From: Seison nebaliae
Lineage: Eukaryota; Rotifera; Pararotatoria; Seisonacea; Seisonidae
Assembly: GCA_023231475.1 (NCBI GenBank)
Contig: JALJEE010001431.1
Location: 1-20,571, forward strand
Length of the DNA: 20,571 nucleotides
Reading direction: 5' to 3'
The position numbers and the translations under genes are program-made. The notes beneath the pieces are model-generated. The model saw nothing but the letters and a program-made list of their open reading frames with translations, had not been told where the DNA came from and ran no database searches. Below are positions 1-9,257 of this stretch, in pieces (within the stretch, counting starts at the first letter, position 1; each line of letters opens with the position of its first letter).

Positions 1-837
1 TGTTTATGATCGTTCGGAATATGGTTTTCAAACCGCGTCCAAGGCATTCTGGACATTTAAAGTTCTTTTCTTCTGAATTTCAATCCATCATCAATTTCGA
101 TCAAAGATGTTAGGACATGAAAACGTTAGTGTATTAAACGGTGGTTTGTTTGGTTGGATGAAGAAAGGAGGTAAAGTAGAGAGCGGCGAAGGATATTCGA
201 TGAAGAATGGGGTAACATTCATTTCATCTTCTCGTATTCATTGAAATTTGTAGAGTTGGAAATTTAATCCGAAAACGGAAACCGTTTGGAGACGGAATTT
301 TCATCAAATTCTCAGTACCATTCGTCATCACGATGACATTAGGAAAGAGATCGTCGTTGATACAAGAAGTCGAGAAGCTTTCGACCGTCAACACATTAAA
401 CATTCGATTAATCTACCATACTCTTCATTATTTGATAAGAATACAGGTTTTCTGATGGTTTTCTAAATTGAAGGTTCTTTCAATTTTCAAAAATAGGATT
501 TTTGAAAACGAGGAAAGATCTCATTACTTTGTTAGATAATTCGAATGTTGATATGGAACCAATGGACGAAAGAACGATTGAGGTAAAAGGAAATTATATC
601 GCCTCTTGTATGACAGGAATGTCAGCGACGTCATTATCGTTACTTTTTTACTATATGACAGAAGTGTTCAATGATGACATGTACATCGGCTATCAAATGC
701 CTGTATACGCAGTTAGAGATAGTTTGTAGGAGAAGAAATATTTTCATTAATTTTCTCAGGGATCGTGGACAGAATTCGATGTTCGAGCACACGAAAAATA
801 TAAAGTGCGAAAATCAAAGTTCAATAGATTTAGTTAG
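1..837 (+). CDS. MPST: Mercaptopyruvate/thiosulfate sulfurtransferase-like protein, 3' part (5 exons seen)
   Basis: Tandem-rhodanese enzyme that moves sulfane sulfur from 3-mercaptopyruvate or thiosulfate to acceptors, in cytosol or mitochondria. The 5' end lies outside the window. Exons by frame: 2-61, 107-211, 254-446, 497-711, 760-837, all GT-AG with introns of 42-50 bp. The first exons give the end of rhodanese domain 1 (VYDRSEYGF, then LNGGLFGWMKKGG). Domain 2 begins with the CH2A-like DTRSREAFDRQHI and carries the active-site loop CMTGMSA (catalytic Cys codon 607-609). The last exon gives the family's terminal GSWTEF, joined as VYA|GSWTEF like IYDGSW in animal MPST. The second loop residue is Met, where MPST has Gly and rhodanese Arg or Lys, so substrate preference cannot be assigned. 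The stop at 835-837 overlaps the end of an opposite-strand gene. Confidence 0.88.
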
Positions 838-1183
838 ATGATACATTGACATGAATCCAACGATCGTTACTCAATAATGAGTTGTACAAGTTTTTCTCGT
901 AATCACGATAAATGACGATACAATTCAATTGAAGATTATGTGTGAAATTGTCCAATTCATTTTCAGTTCGATTCTTCATCTAAAAACGTTTAATAAAAAA
1001 GAACGTTAAAGAGAGAGATGATTGGAAAAAAGTTACCTGTAAATAGAAAATGTCTGAACAATGTGGATAATCGATGCATTGATTGAGACATGTTCGATAC
1101 AAGACATCTTGAGTAAATGTTGAGTTGGATTGCACGTAACCTGCACCGTGATAAGTACCAGTGAATTTCATCATTCTTTTCAT
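830..1183 (-). CDS. Small cysteine-rich PAN/apple-like protein, two exons
   Basis: This gene is only visible after splicing. Exon 1 runs 1183-1037 (49 codons from ATG). Its donor CAG|gtaac is followed by a 57-bp intron (980-1036) with a tttttag acceptor. Exon 2 runs 979-830 (50 codons with stop). The 98-aa product has the spacing C-x3-C-x4-C (residues 32, 36, 41; TCLNQCIDYPHCSDIFY) and a later Cys in LNCIVIY, which resembles the core of PAN/apple domains, extracellular binding modules. No signal peptide is visible from this Met, so an upstream exon is likely or the start is wrong. It lies just downstream of IFT56 on the same strand. Its TAA (830-832) sits inside the last codons of the sulfurtransferase gene on the other strand. 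The PAN assignment is tentative; that it is a gene is supported by clean splice sites and frame continuity. Confidence 0.6.
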
Positions 1184-1282
1184 ATTTCCCACAACTATTA
1201 TTTTTCGTATTGTATTTATATTTAGAGAGACAATTTATATCATTCATTTATTCTCAATAAATAAATTAGAAATATTAACTTG

Positions 1283-1306
1283 GAAGAAGAAGAAGAAGAA
1301 GAAGAA
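1283..1306. repeat. (GAA)8 microsatellite
   Basis: Eight perfect GAA units in the 217-bp spacer between the IFT56 stop and the small PAN-like gene. On the transcribed minus strand it reads as a polypyrimidine (TTC)8 tract upstream of that gene. Confidence 0.9.
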
Positions 1307-1400
1307 AATCGAAGGAAATAGTTTTCATTTATTTTGAATGGAAATAATTTATTGTTCGATTAAACTGTTTTATAATGTTCTGAAGGAAAAAATAGTTTTT

Positions 1401-3602
1401 TCATTCGTCACTATCATCCCGATAAATGGGATAACCTCTAATCTCTGCATAGTCCTTCATTTTCACGTACAACTTCTCGTATTGTGCGTCGTTGGCACAT
1501 GATTCCATAATCTCCAGGATTTCCGGCATGGCATTTCTATGTCATTCTAATAAAAACAATAGGAAGTGAGAGAAAGTTAACGATGTCAATTTGTCTCCGA
1601 GAATGAGTTGGAATGCACCTATACATGCACCAACCTTTGCCTTTTTATTCTCGTCGATTCCGTTCACTCGCTCCAAAATATCGAAGCCTTTCGCTGCATA
1701 AAAAAAGAATCCTTTCTAGAAATTGAAATTGAATCAACTCGAATATATGAGTGGAGGAGAAGTAGACCTTGTAACAATCGGTTGCTATCTGTTGCATACA
1801 GATATAAGCGTCATCGGATGTTTGTAGATGAGAATAGAATTCCCATGCTTCTAACGGTCGACGTATTTGTATAAGGCATCGAGCTAATAATGCCGAATAT
1901 TCTCCAGTTAACAAGATACTTTCATGCTTTATATCTAAGAGAGTCTGAGCGAATTTAATTATTTATAGTTATATATGGAAATTAGTTCAATTAGTAACTG
2001 CAGTCGCCTTCTCAAAGTTCTTTAGCGTCATATAAACTTGAGCTAAATTGAAGAGAAATATATCACTATCTTTATAAAATTCCTTATTTACTTTTATTAA
2101 ATCTTCCGGAAATTATTTTAAATGAAAACTTCGATTGATAATAAATATTTTAATGTCGTCTTCCAATCCTTTTTCAAGAAATTATAAGAAGCAGCAGCTA
2201 ATCGATGAATAATTGTGTCGTCTAAAAATGAACATCAATTCATTAACATTTTCATTTTGATTGTCTATGAAAACTTTGTCCATCTGCATCATTCAACATC
2301 TTCCTCAATATATTCTCCGCCTCATTCATATATTTCGTGTACTAAAAACGCGGAACGTTAAGTTTGTGAAGTACATGAATTTCTAACATTTCCTGGTTCA
2401 TTCCTCGATAACATCAATAAAATATCGAACATTATTAGATGTTCTCTCGAAATCGATGGTTCTCGACTGTCGATCACTTTCAACGCATTCGACGGATCAC
2501 CTGGAACGAAATAACTTCCACTAAATTGAACATAAAACTCTCACTGTTATTCACATAATAAATAGCGAGATTCCATCGTGCTTCTGGTATCGCTTCCAGT
2601 ATATGTGGCAGAACCGATAGCGCTCTCTCACCGTTACTGAAAACGACCTGAATCGAATTAACTTTAAATGAAATTTGACGCATTATAATTGCAACTTTAT
2701 TATGTTCGAATACATCCAAAGAATATTCTCGAACTGCGTCGGTCGCATCTTTTGCGAAATCCTCCAATTTTTTTATTGCCGCTTTTCCATTCTCCAGCAT
2801 GAAAATATTACTCGCTTTGATCGCAATGTATACGGACGAGAGTTCTTCTGCACTATTATTATCTAGCGCGTTTAACGATTGATCATACATGTCCATTTGG
2901 AAGTAACACATAGCTATATAAATATTTAAAGCTTTATAATTTCTAAGGAGAAGTTGGAATGAATGTGAAGTGAAGGAATTTAACGCATGTTTCTTTATGA
3001 CCTGATGATAAATGTCGAGTGCCTTCTTAAAATTACCGTTGTGGTAATAGAGTGCGGCCAATGATAAGTTATCGATAACGCTTTTTGTTATCAATGAAAT
3101 CATAGTTTTCATATCATCTTTACGATTGGTGCGTTGTGCTAAATGTAACAATAATCTCACTTTCAATGGAGTGTCGATAGAATCGTTGGCTTGTCGAACA
3201 GCTTTCTCTAAATCATTCTGGATATACAAACAAATTGCCGAATAAGCAGATAGTTCTAAATATTCTTTCGATGCAACGGGATCTTTGATTAGTTCTCGAT
3301 AAATCTTTCATTCCCCATAAAATTAAAGTGTAAATTGTAAAAAGAAACTTTATATGCAAAAACTGCTTCACCATTATGACATTTAGCATACGCCATCCAC
3401 ATCTTCCAAACGGCACCTGAAACTTTCTTACCATCCAACAGTGACTAATGGGCGAAGTTAAATTATTGGAATTAAATATTCGAAACTTTCACATAAACAA
3501 AAAGGGATGGATAATCACGAATTTGTAAATAAGAATCGATTTTGTTCTCAATCTGTTTCTCTAACGATACAGTCGTATCAACTTGTTTCTTTTTATTCTC
3601 AC
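1401..3602 (-). CDS. IFT56: Intraflagellar transport protein 56 (TTC26), TPR protein
   Basis: IFT-B complex subunit (TTC26, DYF-13) that helps carry motility proteins into cilia. Twelve exons were rebuilt: 3602-3493, 3444-3349, 3304-2985, 2942-2696, 2647-2545, 2500-2388, 2341-2275, 2221-2130, 2082-1999, 1944-1768, 1715-1582, 1536-1401. Every junction keeps frame, and introns are 42-54 bp. The product of about 559 aa matches the vertebrate protein (about 554 aa) in order: IENKIDSYLQIRDY; VWKMWMAYAKC; the TPR block LSLAALYYHNGNFKKALDIY; YKALNIYIAMCYFQMD; FSNGERALSVLP with IPEARWNLAIYY; LLARCLIQIRRPLEAWEFY; IATDCYK; FDILERVNG with KVGACIGAFQ. The first coding exon is not resolved: the exon starting at 3602 has no in-frame Met and needs one upstream nucleotide. 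A possible ATG ATG start lies at 4018-4013, implying an unusually long intron of about 380 bp. Confidence 0.9.
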
Positions 3603-4728
3603 CTGTTTGTTTAAGATTGAGAAATTGAATTATTTTAATTTGTTCAATTCATATTTAACTATTTCTCTGAATGACTCGTCGAAACTTTAAGTGAATTCAA
3701 TTCAGAACATAAGAAGTAATGATAATGAAATAATAATTTAATATATAATTATTAACCATTTCCGAATGAATAAGGGGAATTGAAATAAAATGAAATAAAA
3801 GAAATTTTTGTTTTTCTTATTCATCCATTTCCAATTCATTTTATAGAACAATTTTTTGTGGCACACAACGTGTTCAAACCAACAACCACGAATTTTATTT
3901 TTTACCTAAGATTTATATCTCTAAAATTAGAATCTAAATCATCGATAAATGGTTTCCTCCGCAAAGATTAGAGTGACAAACAGAACTTGTGTTTTTCATT
4001 TGACAGAAGCGTCATCATTCGTTGTGATGGTTATCATCCTTCGAAGTACTTTGAGATAGTATTATAATTGACTCATTAATTACCTTTTTTTTCCTGAATA
4101 ACGTAAGAAGTTAATTGGTATTAATTTTGGAATAACTTATAATTAGGCATTTTTTCTAATTAAATCTTATTAGAAAATTTCAAATTAACAGAAAAATTGT
4201 ACTTTGTTAGAAACTGTTAAATCTAAAAATTTAGATTTAAAATTAATTCAAATTTTATTTATCTGGGAATAAACTGACTCCTGATTTAGGGAAATTGACA
4301 TATCAGTCGTTTTATTAGCGAGAAAGCCGAACAGATTATCGAAATATAGTTTTTAACTTGAAATTTCATGATACTATTTCTTATTCTTCGCGGCAATTAG
4401 CATAAATTATTGCGATTTGTGATCATTTAACTTTCAACTCAAAATACACGATTGTTATAACTCCAAATAAATTAGTTTATTATTTAACAAACAGAGCGAA
4501 AGAATGTATTTGAGCAGAATAAAGGTAAAAATAGAAATTTTAAATTTGTTCCATATTGGATTAATCACATAGCTATCAAATCTTATGGTTTTCTTATAAT
4601 TGCCAAAAAACCTATTAGGTTTGAGGAAAGCCTGTGATTTTAAATTCTGATATTCCTCCACAATCAGTTTCTTTGAAGAAAATTATTGAAGATAATTCGG
4701 TTGCTTTGGTAATCATTTGTTCTGGACA
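3603..4728. other. Divergent spacer between IFT56 and LRRC45
   Basis: About 1.1 kb of AT-rich sequence between two divergent ciliary genes; it should hold both promoters and probably the missing first IFT56 exon. A 68-codon minus-strand frame at 4455-4661 has no recognisable features and is not called. An X-box-like site sits at 4700-4713. I see no repeat or RNA gene. Confidence 0.6.
4700..4713 (+). promoter_or_regulatory. X-box-like (RFX) site upstream of LRRC45
   Basis: GTTGCTTTGGTAAT has two imperfect inverted half-sites and fits the RFX X-box pattern RYYNYYATRRNRAC at all but two positions. RFX factors drive ciliary genes in animals. The site ends only 15 bp before the ATG, closer than usual, so the 5' UTR would have to be tiny or the match is chance. 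Confidence 0.3.
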
Positions 4729-7185
4729 ATGGCGAAAGATTTTCTAAATGCTGTCAATGAATTTGCACAAGCGTTAAATGTCGAGATAAAAGATGATATA
4801 ATTCATATTCTAAAAAATGGTTGTAGTACATCGAATTCGAGTCCCGTACTTGATTTTACGGGCGCCTATCTCGACGAACCAACTTGCCGAGTATTATCGA
4901 GAGTTTTAGAGAATGACGTGTACTACCGTGAAATTTTATTAGTTGACTTGAAACTATCTGACAAATTGTCAATCCTACCAATACTATCTGTTCTAGAGAT
5001 GAATGTTTGTCTTCGTCATTTATCGTTAAAAGTTATTTCAAATTATATTATTATTATCAAAGTCCTAATTTTCATACGATTCGAAGGGATTTGATATGTT
5101 GAATGTGAGCGAACAAATTCTTCCACTTCTTACCAATATTATTCTTCGAACAAAATCATTAGAAAAGTTGCATTTCTTATGAATGAAAATTAGAAAAATT
5201 AATTTGTAGATTGGATTTAGAATGGACAAAATTGGGATTAATCGGACGAGACAATGATTGTGGGAAGATTGAATTGAATTTATTATTAGACTCGTTCTCT
5301 AATTCATATGGTTCTTTAAGAATTATCAATCTACGAAATAATTACATTAACGAACAATTCCTTCAAACGCTCTTAAGGAAATTGTTCGTTCCTCAATCGT
5401 TGATCGAAGAAATAGGTTGGAATAAAAACTTTTCATTTTAGTGTCCAATAATCTCGTTGAAGATTTGAGTTATAATCATTTGGGTAATGGTGGGGGAGAA
5501 TGTCTATTAAATTGGTTGAAGAATTCGTCCAGATCCATAAAAGTTCAAATTGACGGATGTAACATCTCAACGGAATTATGGGAGAAAATCAGTTAGTAAA
5601 TTTCTACTGTCAATGATAGTTAATATTCTCATAGCTTCTTTCTCTTCCAAGAAGAATCAAAGCCAAAAATTGACTAGACATTATGCCATGGATTATTCGA
5701 ATGAGAAAGAGGAAACTTGGAAACAAGTGAACAAGTTTAACATCGAATAACATTTTCTATCTCTTCATTTCTCCACTTTCATTTTGTCAGAGCGATGTCG
5801 TCAAAAGTCTCCTCGTTACAAGTGGCGCTACGAGAAAGAAAGACGACTTGTGAGAAAGCCATTCAACAATTGTCTATTCGCGACGCTAAATTACTGATAT
5901 CAGGAAAAACGATAAATGATCTTCAATTGAAAGTGAAGGAAATTGAAAAAGAAAAGATGTTATTCCAAGAAAAATTGACAGCCGAATTCAATGTGGAACG
6001 TGAAGTTCTTTAATCTCATTCTAATTAATTAATTATTAATTAATTAAATTAATTTTAGAGATTAAGTTCCGAGTTACGAATATCGAGAAGTGAAATAGAA
6101 AAATTGAAAACAAATATCATCACATCGAGAGAGGAAATGAAGGAACATGAAATGAAAGTCAGAGAATTATCCGATCTCCAGTTGGAGCAGAAAGAGCGGA
6201 TTTCTTCATTATTGATGAAACATCAATCAAAATTGAATGAACTGGAAAATGAAGCACGAAAAGAAAGAGAGGAAAGAAGACGGACAAACGAATTGGCACA
6301 GGAAGAATCGAAGAGAGAATTAGACCAAATTCGAATGAGACATCGTTTGGAAATGGAGGAATTTGAAGAGAAATTCCAACAACTAAAATCTCAGAAAACC
6401 CATTTGATTCAAGTTGGGATTTATTAGATATTTTTCTTGAAACTTTTCTTTTTGAAGGAAATATCTGATGTTCGTTCGTCAATTACTAAACAAAGATTGA
6501 TGATTGAACAACAATTTATTGAAGAGAAGAATGAACTAGTGAAAAAGTTGGACAATGAGAAGAGTTCCCTAATGAACAAGATTTATGAAAGTCAAAATAA
6601 ATATCAGACATGTGAAGAGGAATGTAGTCGGGTGAAGCAGAAAATGGAAGAATTTCAGATAAAGTTATTTCTCACAATTTCACTTTATTCACAAATCGAT
6701 TAAAGATACACATCAACACATCGAGAGGAGGAATCGCTTAAACGGACAAATGAATTATTGAAACAAGTTTAAAAAAGATTCATTAATTTTTGGTGAAATT
6801 TAAAAAAATTAATTTTAATTTTAAAGGAATTATTGGCAGCAGATACAAAATGCGTAGAAGCGACGACAAAAATCAAGATTGAAATGACAGATCAATTGAA
6901 TGAGATGAAAGATGAAGTAAATGAGAATCGTTCATTGAAAGAGAAATTGAAAAGATGCAAGAAAGAATTGGAAGGTTAGTGAAATTGGTGTGAGAAAATA
7001 ATGGAGAGTTTGTAGAAGTACAATCAAAATATGAGATGAACAATCGTCGATCTGTGGAAGAGATCGAAGAATTGAAGAAGAAATTAAAGACATCGGAGGA
7101 CGCGACACATCAGTTGGAGATTTTGGAGAAACAACGAGCGAAGAATATGTTCGAAGCAATTAAAATGAATTTCGATATGAAATAA
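4729..7185 (+). CDS. LRRC45: Leucine-rich repeat-containing protein 45
   Basis: Centrosomal/basal-body protein known in vertebrates for proximal-end centriole linkage and early ciliogenesis. Eleven exons: 4729-5031, 5087-5166, 5210-5415, 5463-5591, 5635-5734, 5791-6004, 6059-6412, 6458-6663, 6706-6766, 6827-6974, 7016-7185. Frames join without a stop to give 656 aa; the human protein is 670. Residues 1 to about 230 are LRRs: the start MAKDFLNAVNEF parallels MEEF in human, then DLEWTKLG, IINLRNNYI and IDLSYNHLG. From about residue 240 to the end it is Glu/Lys-rich coiled coil (SLQVALRERK, RHRLEMEEFEEKFQQLK, RAKNMFEAIKMNF). The first ATG in frame, 4729, is chosen because it aligns with the family's start. 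Introns are 41-60 bp; the 54-bp intron at 6005-6058 is almost pure TTAA repeats. The stop codon overlaps an AATAAA. Divergent from IFT56. Confidence 0.9.
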
Positions 7186-7186
7186 A
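7181..7186 (+). promoter_or_regulatory. AATAAA poly(A) signal overlapping the LRRC45 stop
   Basis: The hexamer spans the last Lys codon and the TAA stop (7183-7185). The 3' UTR would be only the usual 10-30 nt if this signal is used. Confidence 0.5.
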
Positions 7187-7623
7187 AAATGTTTTGTATA
7201 TATCGTACTGTAAATGAAAAATGCAAATAGAAATCTGAATTTTCAATTTGGAGGGACATAAGTCAATTGATATGTATAAAGAAATTTGAGAACATAACAA
7301 GTTTATAATTAATTGGCAAATGGAGTTAGTTAGACGATTCTGGTCGATTGGAGAATATTGTAGAAGTATTACGAAATTTTGTTTAGTTGACAAGAGAAGA
7401 ATTAGCGGAGTGAATAGGTAGAAGAATGAGAAACAGAAAAGTATTAAAATCGAAGCTTTCTCATTTCCATATTTTTGATTCCTATTTAATTTTTTTTATT
7501 GTACTTTTCCTTACAATCGAATCGAAGCTAGTGGAATTAGAGAGATTTATGCGCCTACTCTAAATTTCATATTGCAAATTGTCTTATACAACAGAGATTC
7601 ATTTCGTTGCGATATATTCAAAG
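7186..7623. other. Spacer between LRRC45 and the RNF126-like gene
   Basis: About 440 bp, AT-rich, between two plus-strand genes. It holds the 3' end of LRRC45 and presumably the promoter of the ligase gene. No coding frame or repeat is supported. Confidence 0.6.
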
Positions 7624-8861
7624 ATGAGCGAAACTTTATCATCATCCGATCCTGCCACTGACCAACAGCAACAACAACAATATTATTGTTATCAATGTGA
7701 GAGGAGTTTTGTTCATCGTCCAGTTACTTCTTTCCTTCATCTTCCGACATGTCATCTTCATTGTTTAGAGGAACGCGGAAGGTAACGAGAATCGATTGGA
7801 ATGTCCTCAATGTAAAGGCGAATTCATTGAAGAAGTGTTTGATTTTCATTTAGAAGAAGAATTAATTTTGTTTTTCAGTCCAAATCGAACAAATGAAGAT
7901 TTTCTCGTTAATTCTGTACAAGCTCATATTGACAGTGGAATGCATCTCAGCAACGTCGTTCGATTGATGACAGATTTCATCAGCAATCCTGGTCCAATGC
8001 CAGGAAATGGCAGTTTCCAAATGTTCCGCTCTCTCCTTTTTCATTGAAAGAAATTTCTTGAATGAATGTTTTCATAGACAAATGGTGGGTAGACCGGAAG
8101 GCAGCGATTTACAAAATCTGTTGACTCATTTCCTCAACGTCTACGAAGGTAACGGTTCTCCACCAGCACGACAAGCAGATCTAAACAAACTACAAACGGA
8201 AAAAGTCACCCAGGAAATTGTGGGTTCATATCATCTTTCAATTTATCACTTCATTCATCATCTTCTTCCAGATCAGAAGACTCAATGCAGTATATGTATG
8301 GATGATTTAAAGATCGATTCCACTGTCAAGAAATTGCCTTGTGGTCATTATTTTCATGAAGATTGCATCATGCCATGGCTCCGACTAGTTAGTTGTCCAA
8401 CGATTAAAATTTTATTTTAAGCAATAATTTTAATTGGCAAAATAATCTTCTCAAATTTCTTATCTTCAATCTTCAAAATATTTTATCAAAAATTCTCAAA
8501 AAATATTGACACTTGTTCACTGAAATTTTCGTTTTTTTAGCATGATACTTGTCCGGTTTGTCGAGAAAGTCTTGCGGAAGATTCACCACCGCCTCAACAA
8601 CAACCAGGAAATGATCTACTTCTCAATTTCAACAACTTCGCGGAGAACCTTTTATTTCCTTTCTCACCGTCACAAACGAATGAGAATAATCCAAATTCCA
8701 CCAGTTCACCAATAAATGCATTCTTCCCCGATTCGGCACGGAGTGCCCCCGCCACCACTAACTTAGGCTCTCGACCAAACAACTCTACCCAGTCACAACC
8801 GTCGAACAACGACACCACTGAGTCCAGGAATCGAATCGAAGATTTCGATGATTTAGATTAA
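7624..8861 (+). CDS. RNF126: RNF126/RNF115-type RING-H2 E3 ubiquitin ligase
   Basis: Cytosolic E3 ligase of the RNF126/RNF115 (BCA2) family, which ubiquitinates BAG6-delivered mislocalised proteins and trafficking cargo. Six exons: 7624-7722, 7769-7836, 7879-8022, 8078-8223, 8272-8387, 8541-8861, giving 297 aa (human paralogues 304-311). An N-terminal zinc ribbon has C22-x2-C25 and C45-x2-C48 (ECPQCKGEFIEEV), split by intron 1 and preceded by six Gln. The family middle follows (LQNLLTHFLNVYEGNGSPPA). The C-terminal RING-H2 has C158, C161, C176, H178, H181, C184, C195, C198 with the E2-binding PWL at 187-189. Residues 199-297 are Asn/Ser/Pro-rich tail. Intron 5, inside the RING between PWLRL and HDTCPVC, is 153 bp, about three times any other here. 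Intron 4 (8224-8271) is 48 bp without an in-frame stop. RNF126 and RNF115 cannot be told apart. Confidence 0.85.
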
Positions 8862-9256
8862 AATTTTTCCGGAGTTTCTTCTTGGACGTAATTTCTTTTC
8901 GATTTCTTCTGGACCGATCGTAAACAAGAAATGCTCTCAAGAATCTTTTATAAATTTATTTTGCTTTCTTTCTATCAATATGAACTTGTACTGAGAACTC
9001 TTTATATGGAGAGCATCCCACAAAAGAAATTGTTTAAATAATTTAAATTGGAGAAATAACTTTTATTTCGTTTTTCATTTGTTCTGATTCAATCATATTA
9101 TCCTAAGTAAATATATATATATATATATATATTTATTATTTGACAAACTGTTATAAAAATTTGTTTAATCAAAATTTTCTTCTCTTTCCACAAATCAGTT
9201 TAAATGGAAATTTATTAGAATTTAACGATATTATTTAATGAATGAGATTTATTTAT
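8862..9256. other. Convergent spacer
   Basis: About 395 bp between the tail-to-tail RNF126-like and sulfotransferase-like genes. Apart from an (AT)11 microsatellite I see only AT-rich 3' flank. Confidence 0.6.
9111..9132. repeat. (AT)11 microsatellite
   Basis: Eleven uninterrupted AT units in the convergent spacer. Confidence 0.9.
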
Positions 9257-9257
9257 T
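9252..9257 (-). promoter_or_regulatory. AATAAA poly(A) signal overlapping a stop codon
   Basis: On the minus strand the final A of the sulfotransferase-like TGA stop is the first base of AATAAA; a second AATAAA follows in register. Confidence 0.5.

Noticed and set aside
990-1247. 85-codon minus-strand frame
   Set aside because: It overlaps exon 1 of the spliced PAN-like gene in another frame and has no features; treated as a shadow.
1608-1874. 88-codon plus-strand frame
   Set aside because: It lies antisense to conserved IFT56 exons and spans their introns.
4021-4034. GTTGTGATGGTTAT as a second X-box
   Set aside because: Three mismatches to the RFX pattern at key positions; too weak alone.
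4455-4661. 68-codon minus-strand frame between IFT56 and LRRC45
   Set aside because: No homology, domain or splice support; AT-rich composition alone can give it.
6159-6482. 107-codon minus-strand frame
   Set aside because: It is antisense to the LRRC45 coiled-coil exon; long antisense frames are common opposite Glu/Lys-rich coding.
8594-8818. 74-codon minus-strand frame
   Set aside because: It is antisense to the low-complexity tail exon of the RNF126-like gene.
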